Assembly (NCBI RefSeq): GCF_001687335.1
Contig: NZ_MAGO01000005.1
Span: 147,740-211,739 of the forward strand
Direction: 5' to 3'
Origin: Dissulfuribacter thermophilus
Lineage (GTDB): Bacteria > Desulfobacterota > Dissulfuribacteria > Dissulfuribacterales > Dissulfuribacteraceae
Length of the DNA stretch: 64,000 bases
Below the pieces are notes generated by a model. The model had not been told where the DNA came from. It was given only the letters and a program-made list of their open reading frames with translations, and did no database searches. Shown here in pieces: positions 9,585 to 19,819 of the stretch; the stretch's first letter is position 1; each line of letters begins with the position of its first letter. The translations under genes were made by a program, and so were the position numbers.

Positions 9585-11373
9585 ACTTGATGTCTACTCC
9601 AAGTACTCCAATTATTTCATCTTCATCATTTCTAATGGGACCAGAAACAGTGATACAAAGGGCACCAGTGATCTTTGAAGTATAAACATCAGTTACATGG
9701 ATTTTTCCGTCTTTTATAGGGCCAATAAACCATGGCCTATTGGAAAAATCATCATCGAGCTTAAATGTGGCATACTTGGCCTTGTCTTCGATGTGAGTGA
9801 TATTTTTTGTGATCTTTTTACCCTCAATATCAGTAACATAAAGGAATTGTATAAATGGATCTTCTTCGAGCACTTCCTTAAGGACGGGTTCAATCTTTTC
9901 TGGATCCATTGACCTGATTTCTTCCCGGTCAACAAGTTCCGCTACAATATGTGAAGCAAGTTCCCTTGCCTTCTGCTTAAACTTTTCAAATTCAGAGGTA
10001 AACAACTCCGGAAGATATCGCCTTGTTAGGGCCTCCATTTCACCTTTACTAATGGAAGTCACCCTGCCGGCCTCATATTCCTTCATTATTTTCTTATAAA
10101 TCTTCACAACGCCGGGATGGCGTTTATCAACCGCCTTATCACCTTCAAGATGGAGGTGTGAATTAATCCAATGGGCTATACCTGCTGTGCCGGACTTATC
10201 TGAAATGACGACAGATATCGGCCTTCCAAGTATCTTCTTGGTATCAAAGATATTGTATATCTCTTCATTTTTGAGGAGGCCATCAACATGTATGCCTGCA
10301 CTTGTAGCATTGAAGTCTGCTCCTACTAATGGATAATTCTTCGGTATGTGGACACCGAGTTCTTCTTCAAAGTAACGGGCGGCATCTGTAATAGCCAAGG
10401 TATCAATCCCGTCTTCTGTTCCCCTAAGTGCTATCCTCTCTATGAGAACTGCCTCAATTGGGGCATTTCCAGTACGTTCTCCAAATCCAAATAGCGTACC
10501 ATTTATGGCCTCACACCCATAAAGCCATGCGGTAATTGCATTTACAAAGACCTTGTGAAAGTCATTATGTCCATGCCATTCCAGAAGTTCTCCTGGGACT
10601 CCCGCCTCTTCAATCATGGTCCTAACGAGTTTAGGCACACTTCTTGGAAGTGCTGCTCCAGGATATGGTACGCCATAGCCCATGGTATCACAGAGTCTGA
10701 TCTTTATATCTATCCCGGACTCTTCCCGTAATTTCATCAACTCTATTGCAAAGGGCACGCAAAATCCATAGATGTCTGCCCTGGTAATATCTTCAAAATG
10801 ACACCTTGGACGGATTCCAAGCTCAAGGGCTGCTTTAACGATTGCCAGGTAGGACTCCATGGCCTGGGCCCTGTCTTTCTTGAGTTTTAGGTAGATATGG
10901 TAGTCAGAAGCAGAGGTTAAGATCCCAGTCTCGGTGAGCCCCATCTCTTTGACCAATTTGAGGTCTTCAGCCTTTGCTCTGATCCAACCACTAATTTCAG
11001 GGTACTTATAGCCCCTTTCCCTGCAGCGTTCTACTGCCTCTTTATCCTTTTTGGTGTAAAGAAAGAATTCGGCCTGTCTTATTATGCCTTTCGGTCCACT
11101 TAATCTGTGAAGAAAATCAAAAATAGTTAAAATTTGATCTACTGAATATGGGGGTCTTGCCTGTTGACCATCCCTAAAAGTCGTATCGGTTATGAGCATA
11201 TTTTTGCACGGGCTTGGGATCACATATTTATGATCGAAGTCTATACGAGGCACACTATCATATGGGAAAATAGTGCGCATGAGGTTTGGTTTTTCTGGAT
11301 TTTCAAGACGAGGCTTCCAGAATTCTGTATGTTCATGATCCAGTAATCCCCTATTCTCATTCCATTTTGCCAT
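9541..11373 (-). CDS. Citrate/isopropylmalate-synthase-like enzyme fused to a Cache sensor domain
   Basis: 610 residues in two parts. Residues 55-455 form an HMGL-like TIM barrel of the isopropylmalate/homocitrate/Re-citrate synthase superfamily: DTTFRDGQQ carries the metal and acid residues, HGHND the metal histidines, and GFGERTGNAP is a family motif. Residues 460-605 match a PDC/Cache ligand-binding fold (FSNRPWF, TDVYTSKITG, GVLGVDI), which is normally extracytoplasmic in receptors. There is no signal peptide or membrane helix, so the sensor is cytoplasmic and may give allosteric control. Re-citrate synthase is plausible in an anaerobe, but the exact acceptor cannot be read from sequence. 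It has a good AAGGAG before ATG, and lies 16 bases after aspS. Confidence 0.75.
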   Translation of the reverse strand: MAKWNENRGLLDHEHTEFWKPRLENPEKPNLMRTIFPYDSVPRIDFDHKYVIPSPCKNMLITDTTFRDGQQARPPYSVDQILTIFDFLHRLSGPKGIIRQAEFFLYTKKDKEAVERCRERGYKYPEISGWIRAKAEDLKLVKEMGLTETGILTSASDYHIYLKLKKDRAQAMESYLAIVKAALELGIRPRCHFEDITRADIYGFCVPFAIELMKLREESGIDIKIRLCDTMGYGVPYPGAALPRSVPKLVRTMIEEAGVPGELLEWHGHNDFHKVFVNAITAWLYGCEAINGTLFGFGERTGNAPIEAVLIERIALRGTEDGIDTLAITDAARYFEEELGVHIPKNYPLVGADFNATSAGIHVDGLLKNEEIYNIFDTKKILGRPISVVISDKSGTAGIAHWINSHLHLEGDKAVDKRHPGVVKIYKKIMKEYEAGRVTSISKGEMEALTRRYLPELFTSEFEKFKQKARELASHIVAELVDREEIRSMDPEKIEPVLKEVLEEDPFIQFLYVTDIEGKKITKNITHIEDKAKYATFKLDDDFSNRPWFIGPIKDGKIHVTDVYTSKITGALCITVSGPIRNDEDEIIGVLGVDIKFEDLTKMEQEAEED

Positions 11374-11389
11374 GAGTCTTTCTCCTTTT

Positions 11390-13174
11390 TTATGCTTCCT
11401 TAATTATCCTAAGGTAAAGCTCGGCAAGTTGCTCCATGCTCACGTTTGATGGAGCACCAGTCATTAGACACTGTGCCTTCTGGGTTTTTGGGAACGCTAT
11501 TACGTCTCTTATTGACTCCCTTCCTCCCATGAGCATAACAAGCCTATCCAAACCAAATGCAATTCCCCCATGCGGTGGAGCGCCATATTCCAATGCCTCA
11601 AGCAGGAATCCAAATTTTTCTCTTGCCTCTTCTTCACCTATTGATAATGCCTTAAATAGTCTTTCTTGAAGTTCCTTTGTGTGAATACGTATACTGCCTC
11701 CTCCAATTTCCACACCATTTAATACCAAGTCATATGCACGGGAACGGACCTTCAATGGATCAGATTCTAAAAGATCCAGATCTTCTTCCTTTGGAGAGGT
11801 GAATGGATGGTGCATTGAGGTCAGCCTCCCCTCGTCTTCATCGTATTCAAGAAGAGGGAAGTCAGTAATCCATACAAACGAATACTGCCCATCTTTGATA
11901 AGACCTGCCATTGCGCCTAGTCTAAGTCGCACTTCGCTCAGGACCTTAAACACCACATCTCTTTGGTCAGCACCAAAGAAGAGGCAATCACCTGGTTCTG
12001 CCCCTGCCCTTTCAGCAATTTGAGCCTTTTCTCCATCGGAGAAAAACTTCTGTATTGGAGACTGCCAAGATCCATCATCTTTTATCTTGACCCAGGCAAG
12101 CCCCTTTGCACCGAGATCAATTGCAAAATTTGTAAGATCATCAAGTTCCTTTCTGGAAAGCCCCGCCATGCCTTTGGCATTTATTACCTTAACGACCCCT
12201 CCAGATTCTGCTGCCTGTTTGAAGACTTTAAGTCCGCAACCCTTAGCAACATCTGTAATATCAACGAATTCCATATTAAAACGTATGTCTGGCCTGTCTG
12301 TGCCATAGTGGTCCATGGCATAATCGTAGGTCATGCGTTTAAAAGGCGTCTTTAGCTCCAATCCAAGACAATCTGAAAACAGGTGGGATATGAGCCCTTC
12401 CATAAGCCCCATAACGTCTTCTTCTTCGACAAACGACATCTCAAGATCAAGCTGTGTGAACTCTGGTTGCCTATCTGCCCTTAGGTCTTCATCTCTGAAA
12501 CACCTTGCAATCTGGTAATATCGCTCGATACCCCCTATCATGAGAATCTGCTTGTAGAGCTGTGGCGACTGGGGAAGTGCATAAAAATTTCCTGGATTCA
12601 CGCGGCTTGGAACGAGATAATCCCTTGCACCCTCTGGCGTGCTCTTTGTAAGAATAGGTGTCTCAACCTCAATAAATCCTTTATTATTTAAAAAGCTCCG
12701 CATTTGCTGGCATACCTTATGCCTAAGCCTCAATCCCTCGAGCATCCATGGACGCCTCAAGTCCATATAGCGGTATTTCAGTCTCAAGTTTTCAGAAACA
12801 GCCCCCTCTTCATCCAGTGGAAATGGTGGTGTTTTTGATGTGTTCAAGATCCTCAGTTCATTCACAGCCACTTCGATAAAGCCTGTCTTCAACTTTGGGT
12901 TTTCCATGCCTTCAGGGCGCCTTCTCACCCTTCCCTTAACAGCTATACAATACTCACTGCGGAGCCTCTGGGCCTTTTCATGAGATGGTTCATGTATCTG
13001 TGGATCGAACACCACCTGGGTTATGCCTTCCCTGTCTCTCAGATCAACAAATATTACGCCTCCATGGTCTCTCCGCCTGAGTACCCACCCCATGAGCACC
13101 ACATCGTTTCCGATGTATGATTCGTTAAGCGTTCCACAGTCATGGGTACGTTTAAGTCCATTTAGAGATTCCAT
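11390..13174 (-). CDS. aspS: Aspartyl-tRNA synthetase
   Basis: Class II aminoacyl-tRNA synthetase, 594 residues, normal for the bacterial type with its GAD insertion. It has an N-terminal OB-fold anticodon-binding domain ([20 protein letters not shown]), motif 2 ([19 protein letters not shown]) and motif 3 ([15 protein letters not shown]). It could be a discriminating AspRS or one that also charges tRNA-Asn; the sequence alone does not decide. The ATG directly abuts the hisS stop, so the two are translationally linked. Confidence 0.97.
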   Translation of the reverse strand: MESLNGLKRTHDCGTLNESYIGNDVVLMGWVLRRRDHGGVIFVDLRDREGITQVVFDPQIHEPSHEKAQRLRSEYCIAVKGRVRRRPEGMENPKLKTGFIEVAVNELRILNTSKTPPFPLDEEGAVSENLRLKYRYMDLRRPWMLEGLRLRHKVCQQMRSFLNNKGFIEVETPILTKSTPEGARDYLVPSRVNPGNFYALPQSPQLYKQILMIGGIERYYQIARCFRDEDLRADRQPEFTQLDLEMSFVEEEDVMGLMEGLISHLFSDCLGLELKTPFKRMTYDYAMDHYGTDRPDIRFNMEFVDITDVAKGCGLKVFKQAAESGGVVKVINAKGMAGLSRKELDDLTNFAIDLGAKGLAWVKIKDDGSWQSPIQKFFSDGEKAQIAERAGAEPGDCLFFGADQRDVVFKVLSEVRLRLGAMAGLIKDGQYSFVWITDFPLLEYDEDEGRLTSMHHPFTSPKEEDLDLLESDPLKVRSRAYDLVLNGVEIGGGSIRIHTKELQERLFKALSIGEEEAREKFGFLLEALEYGAPPHGGIAFGLDRLVMLMGGRESIRDVIAFPKTQKAQCLMTGAPSNVSMEQLAELYLRIIKEA

Positions 13175-14464
13175 TTATTTTGCCTCCTCCTCTTGAGCCT
13201 TTTTCTTTTCTTCCTCGTCAACCTTCTTAATGATCTCTTCAACTACGTTATCAAATGGGATACGGACCTGCTCATGGGTGAGCATATCTCTGAGGATAGC
13301 CTCTTCTTCATCGATTTCTTCTTCACCAATAATTATAGCATAGCGCGCATTCAGTTTGTCAGCGTTCCTTAACTGGGCCTTTAAGCTCTTTTTTCCGTAG
13401 ACAGTATCACATTTTAGCCCGCTTTCTCTCAATCCCTTCATCCATTCAAGGGCGTACTCTCGACCGTCTTTTTCCAGCACAGCAAAAAAGCAATCTATGC
13501 CATGCTCATCCTCAAAATCTTTTATGAGCAATAGGGCCCTCTCCACACCGATGGCCATTCCCACCCCAGGGACCTTGGGACCACCTAGCTGTTCTACGAG
13601 ACCATCATAACGGCCTCCAGCGGCCACTGTGTCCTGGGCTCCAAGGTGAGCAGCCTTAATTTCAAAGGTAGTCCTCTGGTAATAATCAAGCCCCCTTACG
13701 AGGTAAGGATTTATCACAAAAGGAATTTGAAGGGTCTCCAAGTTATCTAGGACCTGGCCAAGGTGTTCAGAACATTCAGGGCACCAATAATGCTTTATTA
13801 CAGGTGCAAGGAGCAATGCCTTTTTACACGACTCTTTCTTACAATCAAAGACCCTTAAAGGGTTTGAACGCATTCTTCGCTTGCAGTCAGGGCAAAGCTC
13901 TTCAGAGTTGTTTTCAAGAAAGAGTACCAGATCTTTCCGATGACCTGGTCTGCACTTTGGACACCCTAGAGAATTTATTTCAAGCCTGACGTCTTCTATG
14001 CCAAGGTCATTCAAAATGGTCCATGCCACCCAGATTACCTCGGTATCTGAAAGTGGATCATCGCTGCCGATGACTTCGGCATTGATCTGGTGAAACTGGC
14101 GAAGCCGTCCTTTTTGAGGCCTTTCATATCTAAACATTGGCCCAATGGTATAGAGCTTTTGAACACTGGATCGGGCTTGCAGCTTATTTTCTATATATGC
14201 CCTGATTATCCCAGCAGTAGCCTCTGGACGAAGAGTAACAGAGTCTCCATTCCTATCTTCAAATGTATACATTTCTTTTTCTACGATATCGGTGAATTCC
14301 CCGATACCTCTCTGAAATACTTCTGTCTTTTCAAGTAAGGGGGTCCGGATTTCAGAAAAACCAAAGTTTTCAAAATTGAACCGAGCCGTCTCTTCAATGT
14401 ATTGCCAGACCTTTGTTTCAGGCGGCAATATATCCTTAAAGCCTCTAATAGCCTTACACGCCAA
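13175..14464 (-). CDS. hisS: Histidyl-tRNA synthetase
   Basis: Class II enzyme charging tRNA-His, 429 residues. Motif 2 (RYERPQKGRLRQFHQIN) and the histidine-binding box (LVRGLDYY, AAGGRYDGL) are present. An internal region carries several Cys pairs (CPKC, CPDC, CKKESC), as seen in many bacterial HisRS. The C-terminus ends in a Glu/Lys-rich tail (about 20 residues) beyond the usual anticodon domain. First gene of a reverse operon hisS-aspS-synthase-radical SAM-fapA; its promoter should lie in 14465-14600. Confidence 0.97.
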   Translation of the reverse strand: MACKAIRGFKDILPPETKVWQYIEETARFNFENFGFSEIRTPLLEKTEVFQRGIGEFTDIVEKEMYTFEDRNGDSVTLRPEATAGIIRAYIENKLQARSSVQKLYTIGPMFRYERPQKGRLRQFHQINAEVIGSDDPLSDTEVIWVAWTILNDLGIEDVRLEINSLGCPKCRPGHRKDLVLFLENNSEELCPDCKRRMRSNPLRVFDCKKESCKKALLLAPVIKHYWCPECSEHLGQVLDNLETLQIPFVINPYLVRGLDYYQRTTFEIKAAHLGAQDTVAAGGRYDGLVEQLGGPKVPGVGMAIGVERALLLIKDFEDEHGIDCFFAVLEKDGREYALEWMKGLRESGLKCDTVYGKKSLKAQLRNADKLNARYAIIIGEEEIDEEEAILRDMLTHEQVRIPFDNVVEEIIKKVDEEEKKKAQEEEAK

Positions 14465-15127
14465 TTTGCCTCGTCTCCTTTGAAAAAAATTCCTCTTTTA
14501 TTACTCTATTAAAGGATTTTATTCAACCTAAATTGAGCACATCAGATATCGGAGAAATTAATATAACACAATTTACCAGAAAAGGCTCTTCATTGACCCA
14601 ACAGAGATCAACTATCAAACCTCTATCCCTTTTCGAAAATCAGAAAATAAATTTTTTAAACAATTACGCAAGAATATAGACTTAAATTTTAAATGGGCCT
14701 CAAGTTTCAAACTATATTTAGAAGGCTGTATCTACTCTAAGGCTGATGTCATCCTCAAGAGGGTATATTAGGGCCAAAGATTCTATCTATGGCAACACCC
14801 TTACGGCCTTTTTTATTCACTACCATAGGGGTACCTTTAAATAAAATGAACACTACCTTTTTGAGGGCATTAGCCAGGTCTAGAGATGCCTCCATAAGCT
14901 TAGATTTCTAATAAAGCCTCTCAAGTTCCAGCTCCTTTTATATTTTAGTCGCCTTCTGAGTCAGGCCTAACTAAATTGTCAGACATATTACAAAAGCGAA
15001 TTTTTCCCTTCATAAACGAGGGCCATAACTCGAGAGCGTTTGTTGCAATTTTAATCTGTGCTCCACCTAAGTATTATAAATAAAAGCAATAGGTTATGAT
15101 GTTATTAAAAATCTATTTTCCCATCTT

Positions 15128-15143
15128 TGGCATCTGTCTTGCT
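15128..15143 (+). promoter_or_regulatory. Sigma54 (RpoN) promoter, -24/-12
   Basis: TGGCATCTGTCTTGCT aligns with TGGCAY-N5-TTGCW with GG and GC exactly 12 bases apart. Expected transcription start about 15154-15156, giving a leader of roughly 270 bases before the porin ATG at 15427. No clear activator site was found upstream. Confidence 0.65.
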
Positions 15144-15183
15144 TTGTAAAAAGACAAAACAAAAAAAATAGAGGCGCATTACC

Positions 15184-15222
15184 ATGAGAAAAATTACTGT
15201 TTACAGCAAAAGCGGAAGCTAA
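15184..15222 (+). CDS. Putative 12-residue leader peptide
   Basis: ATG-started ORF of 12 codons (MRKITVYSKSGS) in the leader of the porin transcript. A GAGG lies 9 bases before the ATG, and the predicted sigma54 start is about 30 bases upstream. It is followed by TAA and a T-rich stretch. The ORF is far too short to identify by similarity and may be chance; position and ribosome site are the only support. Confidence 0.3.
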   Translation: MRKITVYSKSGS

Positions 15223-15426
15223 ATTTTTTCTCTCATTTGCAAATAGTCGCCTGCAAGAAATAGTTGATTTATGCACAAAGTACATATATATACTCTGCCG
15301 GGCTTGCAAGTTCCTACGTTAACAGCGCCTTACAGATATTTTGAGAATTGAAAATTAGGCTTTTCTGCAATTGGCGCGGAGAATAAACTTGTCTGTGTGT
15401 ATCTGTTAACAAAGAGAGGAGGAATT

Positions 15427-16967
15427 ATGAGGGAGAATTTATACAGAATTAAGAGCATTTTTAAACTTTTCATGCTACTAGTCATTATTACATTGTTTTT
15501 TGCTCCTGTTTTACCATTAGCAAGGGCCTCTCAACAGGATGAAATAGATGCATTGAAGGCCCAGGTAAGACAGTTGATGCAAAGGATTGAACAATTAGAA
15601 AAAAAAGAGGCATCAAAACCTTCATCCAACGCAAAAGCCTACTGGAAAAACGGTTTTAGAATAGATTACAAAGATGCAAGAACCGGAAATGAATACAAAT
15701 TTAGGTTTAGAACAGGCATTCAGTTTAGATATACCTACATGGACAGAGACGAAGACATAAACGGGGCTGAGGAAAACTATAGCTCCTTTAACATGCGCCG
15801 CCTTCGCTTCTTCGTAGACGGTACAGCCCCGAACAGAGACTGGAAATACTACGTGCACGTCCAGCTTGAGCCCAAAAGTAGGGTAAATGTCCACGACGCC
15901 TTTGTAATATGGAAAAAACACAAAGAATTCATGGTCCAGTTTGGCCGAATGAAGATTCCAGGACTCGGAATAGAATATTGGCAGAGTGGATTTAAACAAA
16001 ACGGTACTAGTAGGACCATTTTTACGGATGATAGTGAAGGCTACTGGCCCTTTGACGGTGGAACTCCGACCTTGAGGGTTGGTGGCCATATACTCTCAAA
16101 CGGATTCCCAATTGGAGGTATGTTAAATTACAGGTCTCAGGGAATTTTATTAAACGGATATCTAGATTTCATGGCTAAGAAACAGTTTTTATGCTATTGG
16201 CTCGGTTATTTTAACGGAAGGGATACCCAAGGAAATCGAGATATAAACAGTGCAGATAAGTTATACAGCGCGAGGATTGGCATAAACTGGCTGCCAGGTT
16301 CAGATCCAAGAGGACCGATGGGGTCCAAGACATTCAATAATTATTTTATGCAGGGCGACTATGGCTTTAACAAGGTCCCTGCCTTGGCAACAGTATTTTC
16401 TACGTTTTGGGCAAAAGATCGTGTGAACAAATTCTTCGATCTAAATGGAAACGAAAATAGTGCAAGACACGATACAGAAAATTATGGCTTTGATATAACA
16501 GTCCTGTTTCGTTATCTAGGATTCTCCTCAGATATCGAATGGGCATGGGAAGAATTTATTCAGGCCCCTGACAAGGCACACAGGAAACATGGGATAGGTG
16601 GGCATTAAGGGCCAACATCGGATACTTTTTTGTACCAAAAAAGTGGGAAGCGGTTTTCAAATACGCCTATTTGGAAAGGCTTGAAGGCAACACTCCCCTC
16701 AATTCACTTCAAAGTGGCTTAGGCCTGGTACAGTTGGCAAACGGAAAAATGGGGATAGAAGACTATATGCAACAATTTGTCCTGGGTATTAACTACTATT
16801 TCCACGGATTCAATCAATACATCACCATGGATGTATCCCTTCTTCAAAGAAACATAAAAGATGCATCTAATGCAGAGGCAGCAGAGGTTGGTATGACTGC
16901 AGCTGATTTTGATAGCGTAAAGGAAAACGACTGGCGCTTTAGGGTAATGTATCAATTTTGGTTCTAA
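15427..16967 (+). pseudogene. Phosphate-selective-porin-type (OprO/P) outer membrane porin, frameshifted
   Basis: A strong AGAGAGGAGG precedes ATG 15427; earlier in-frame starts are less likely. A signal peptide (hydrophobic about 15-32, ARAS cleavage region) is followed by a short coiled coil (DEIDALKAQVRQLMQRIEQLE) and then beta-barrel sequence. The frame stops at 16608, but the barrel continues in another frame from about 16593 (WALRANIGYFFVPKKW) to the terminal Phe at 16967 (MYQFWF). One base is missing or extra in the GGTGGG run near 16594-16600. Either the gene is broken or this is a sequence error. Barrel end with C-terminal F supports a former full-length porin of about 513 residues. 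Confidence 0.75.
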
Positions 16968-17112
16968 CCTATTGCAAAATAGTGTCAGCTTATCTGGGCC
17001 CAGACACACACAGACAATCCTTTGTCATCTTCTATAACAGTCCACCCAGCGCTTTGTGAAAGCCTATCTTTAAGGGCTTGAAACTGGAAGAACTTAAGGT
17101 TAACAAGAAGGC

Positions 17113-17979
17113 ATGAACGGGATTATAAGACGTATAAAAATTCTTTTGGAAATGATAAAATTTGAACACACAGTCTTCGCCCTACCATTTGCATTCCTAG
17201 GGGCGTTTTTGGCTCAAGGGGGGATCCCTCCGTTAAAAGAGAGCCTTCTTATCTTGCTTGGAATGGTAGGTGGAAGGACTGCTGCCATGGGCTTTAATCG
17301 CATAGTTGACCTTCCATTTGATGCAAAAAATCCCAGGACCAAAGAAAGACCCCTTGTTACAGGTGCAGTTAAAAAGAAAGAAGCTTGGGCCATGGTTATT
17401 TTATCGAGCCTTGCCTTTTTCATTTCAGCATACCTGTTGAATCCCATGGCCTTTAAACTGTCTCCGTGGGTTTATATAGTCCTACTCGCATATTCGTACA
17501 CAAAACGTTTTACCCCACTGTGCCATCTATTTCTCGGACTTGCCATTGGCATAGCACCCACAGCAGGATGGATCGCCATAAAGGGTAGCATCTCTCTTCT
17601 ACCAATACTCATTTCCATTGGAGTCATGTTTTGGGTAGCGGGCTTTGACATCCTCTATGCCTGCCTCGACACAGAATTCGACAAAAAAACAGGTCTCCAT
17701 TCTATACCAGCTGCAATTGGGGTAAAAAACGCCTTTTTTATCTCATCACTATTTCACGTCATTGCTTTTTTCCTATTCTTAGCTGTAGGACTATTGGCAG
17801 ATCTCAGGCTTCCCTACTACATAGGCCTTTTTGGGGTTTCAATCCTCTTTATACTTCAACGCAGAGTGGTTAGTCCAAACGATCTATCAAAAATGAATCT
17901 TGCTTTTTTTACGTTAAATGGTCTTGTAAGCCTAATACTATTTTGCTTTACTGTTATTGATATGACTTTCTTTCATTAA
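17113..17979 (+). CDS. ubiA: UbiA-family prenyltransferase (4-hydroxybenzoate/MqnP type)
   Basis: Integral membrane aromatic prenyltransferase of quinone biosynthesis, 288 residues with 8-9 hydrophobic segments. The first Asp-rich motif is NRIVDLPFDAKN (NxxxDxxxD) and the second DILYACLDTEFDKK (DxxxDxxxD), both needed for Mg-prenyl diphosphate binding. In menaquinone-using anaerobes this type usually acts in the futalosine pathway (MqnP), so the substrate may not be 4-hydroxybenzoate. pyrK follows 79 bases on. Confidence 0.88.
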   Translation: MNGIIRRIKILLEMIKFEHTVFALPFAFLGAFLAQGGIPPLKESLLILLGMVGGRTAAMGFNRIVDLPFDAKNPRTKERPLVTGAVKKKEAWAMVILSSLAFFISAYLLNPMAFKLSPWVYIVLLAYSYTKRFTPLCHLFLGLAIGIAPTAGWIAIKGSISLLPILISIGVMFWVAGFDILYACLDTEFDKKTGLHSIPAAIGVKNAFFISSLFHVIAFFLFLAVGLLADLRLPYYIGLFGVSILFILQRRVVSPNDLSKMNLAFFTLNGLVSLILFCFTVIDMTFFH

Positions 17980-18058
17980 AGGATGCGCTTACGCTAGAAA
18001 AACCTAGGTCAAGTGAATAATGCTTAATCCTGTTAGAATTTACCATTAAGGAGGCTAG

Positions 18059-18841
18059 GTGCTCAGAAAAGACCAGTGGTGCAAGGTGTTAAACCACGAA
18101 AAGATGGGCCCAGAAGTCTATCTCATATGTCTTGAGTCAAAGGAGATCGCACTTGGGGCCAGGCCCGGCCAGTTTGTTATGATCTCTGTCAATAGGGGAG
18201 ATTCAAAAGATCCCCTCCTAAGGCGGCCCTTTTCTATTGCCTGGACAGATGAATCCCGTGACGCCTTTTACATACTCTACAGGGTGGTGGGACGTGGAAC
18301 TTCAATACTGTCAAAAATAAAAAACGGAGAATTCCTCAAGGTCTTAGGCCCGCTTGGTAATGGCTTTAACACTATTTGGGATGAACAAAGGTTTCTTGTA
18401 GGCGGAGGGCTAGGAATAGCCCCAATCATATTTCTAGCTAAAAAAATGCAATCAAAACAGGCACCACACAAATGTATAATTGGGATCCGCTCAAAAGAGG
18501 ATTTTCCGGCCCTGATTGATATTCTTCAAAAGGACATAACCCACATTGAAATAACAAGTGAGGACGGCTCTGTTGGTATCAAAGGACTCGTTACTACTGC
18601 TCTTGAGAGTTTAGTAAAAAATCACAGGAATTGTCTTATACAGACCTGTGGTCCAATACCCATGCTCAAGGCCATTTCTGAGATTGTTACCCGTTATGGG
18701 ATAAAATGGGAGCTTTCCCTTGAGGCCAACATGGCATGCGGTGTTGGACTATGCCTTGGATGTGCCTTTGAAGGTAAGAACAGAATAGTACATATTTGTA
18801 AGGATGGACCAGTATTCGATGGAAACGAAATTTTCGCCTGA
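18059..18841 (+). CDS. pyrK: Dihydroorotate dehydrogenase electron-transfer subunit PyrK
   Basis: FAD/[2Fe-2S] subunit passing electrons from PyrD to NAD+. 260 residues: FAD-binding motif RRPFSIAW, nucleotide-binding GGGLGIAPI, and a C-terminal cluster motif CGVGLCLGC plus the downstream Cys in HICKDGPVF that ligate the [2Fe-2S] centre. GTG start with AAGGAGG 5 bases before. It overlaps pyrD by 38 bases in the annotated frame, as expected for a coupled pair. Confidence 0.95.
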   Translation: MLRKDQWCKVLNHEKMGPEVYLICLESKEIALGARPGQFVMISVNRGDSKDPLLRRPFSIAWTDESRDAFYILYRVVGRGTSILSKIKNGEFLKVLGPLGNGFNTIWDEQRFLVGGGLGIAPIIFLAKKMQSKQAPHKCIIGIRSKEDFPALIDILQKDITHIEITSEDGSVGIKGLVTTALESLVKNHRNCLIQTCGPIPMLKAISEIVTRYGIKWELSLEANMACGVGLCLGCAFEGKNRIVHICKDGPVFDGNEIFA

Positions 18842-19733
18842 CCTTACCACGACGCTTGGCCCAATATCCCTTAAAAATCCTGTAGTCCTTGCATCAGGAA
18901 CCTGTGGATACGGTATTGAGTTGTCCGATCTAGTCGAACTCAAGGCCCTTGGGGCAATTGTCGTTAAAGGGATAAGCCTTGAACCTCGCCCTGGCAATCC
19001 TCCACCTAGGATTATCGAGACACCGTGTGGACTGTTGAACGCAATCGGATTGGAAAACATAGGAATTGATGCCTTTATCGAAAAAAAACTACCGTGGTTA
19101 CGGGAACAGGGCATTACCACCATCGTTAACATACTCGGAAACTCCATCGACGACTATAAAAGGCTTTCAGCCATCCTCGACAAAGCAGACGGTGTCGCGG
19201 CAATCGAAGTAAATATTAGCTGCCCTAATGTAAAAGAAGGGGGCGTTTCGTTTGGCAAGACCCCTGAGGGGACCCATGCCGTAACCAAGGCAGTCCGAGA
19301 TGAGACAGGGCTCCCGCTGATCGTGAAGCTTAGCCCGAATGTTGGAGATATTACAGTCATTGCCAAGGCCGCCCAGGATGCAGGGGCAGATGCCGTCAGC
19401 CTCGTGAACACCTTCTTAGCAATGGCCATAGATATAGAAAAAAAGAGGCCTGTACTAGGAAATACTTTTGGAGGCCTCTCTGGTCCTGCAATAAAACCCA
19501 TTGCTCTAAGGATGGTTTGGGAGGTCAGTCGGGCAGTTCAAATACCCGTCATTGGAATCGGCGGGATAACCCAGTGGCAAGACGCAATAGAATTCCTTAT
19601 GGCAGGGGCCAGCGCTATTCAAATAGGGACTGGCACCTTAATTTCTCCCGATTGCGGTAAAAAAGTTGTTGACGGCATACGGGATTTTTTGCGACAAAAG
19701 GGATATAAAAGGGTAGAAGAATTAAGGATATAA
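18804..19733 (+). CDS. pyrD: Dihydroorotate dehydrogenase catalytic subunit (class 1B)
   Basis: FMN enzyme oxidising dihydroorotate to orotate in pyrimidine synthesis. 309 residues as a TIM barrel: LKNPVVLASGTCGYG, NISCPNVKEGG with the class 1B catalytic Cys, KLSPNV, and the FMN phosphate loop GIGGI / IQIGTG. The ATG at 18804 has no ribosome site; an in-frame ATG at 18819 (AAGGATGG upstream) gives an N-terminus closer to the family. Forms the PyrD-PyrK complex with the upstream gene. Confidence 0.96.
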   Translation: MDQYSMETKFSPDLTTTLGPISLKNPVVLASGTCGYGIELSDLVELKALGAIVVKGISLEPRPGNPPPRIIETPCGLLNAIGLENIGIDAFIEKKLPWLREQGITTIVNILGNSIDDYKRLSAILDKADGVAAIEVNISCPNVKEGGVSFGKTPEGTHAVTKAVRDETGLPLIVKLSPNVGDITVIAKAAQDAGADAVSLVNTFLAMAIDIEKKRPVLGNTFGGLSGPAIKPIALRMVWEVSRAVQIPVIGIGGITQWQDAIEFLMAGASAIQIGTGTLISPDCGKKVVDGIRDFLRQKGYKRVEELRI

Positions 19734-19819
19734 CCAAGCTTTCCATAACGGTCGTCTTTTTTACGGTCCTTTTGATCGTAACTTGCCACCCCGTTTCCTC
19801 GGGGGAAAGGAGATCTCAC

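Larger units (their letters stand above)
14465..15426. other. Long gene-poor intergenic stretch
   Basis: About 960 AT-rich bases between hisS (reverse) and the porin (forward). The right part has a sigma54 promoter (15128-15143) and a 12-codon leader ORF (15184-15222). On the reverse strand, 14755-14895 is a 46-codon ORF starting with ATG (begins MEASLDLANALKK) without a Shine-Dalgarno; I do not recognise it and it may be a gene remnant. Nothing else is evident; no tRNA or transposase sequence was seen. Confidence 0.6.
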
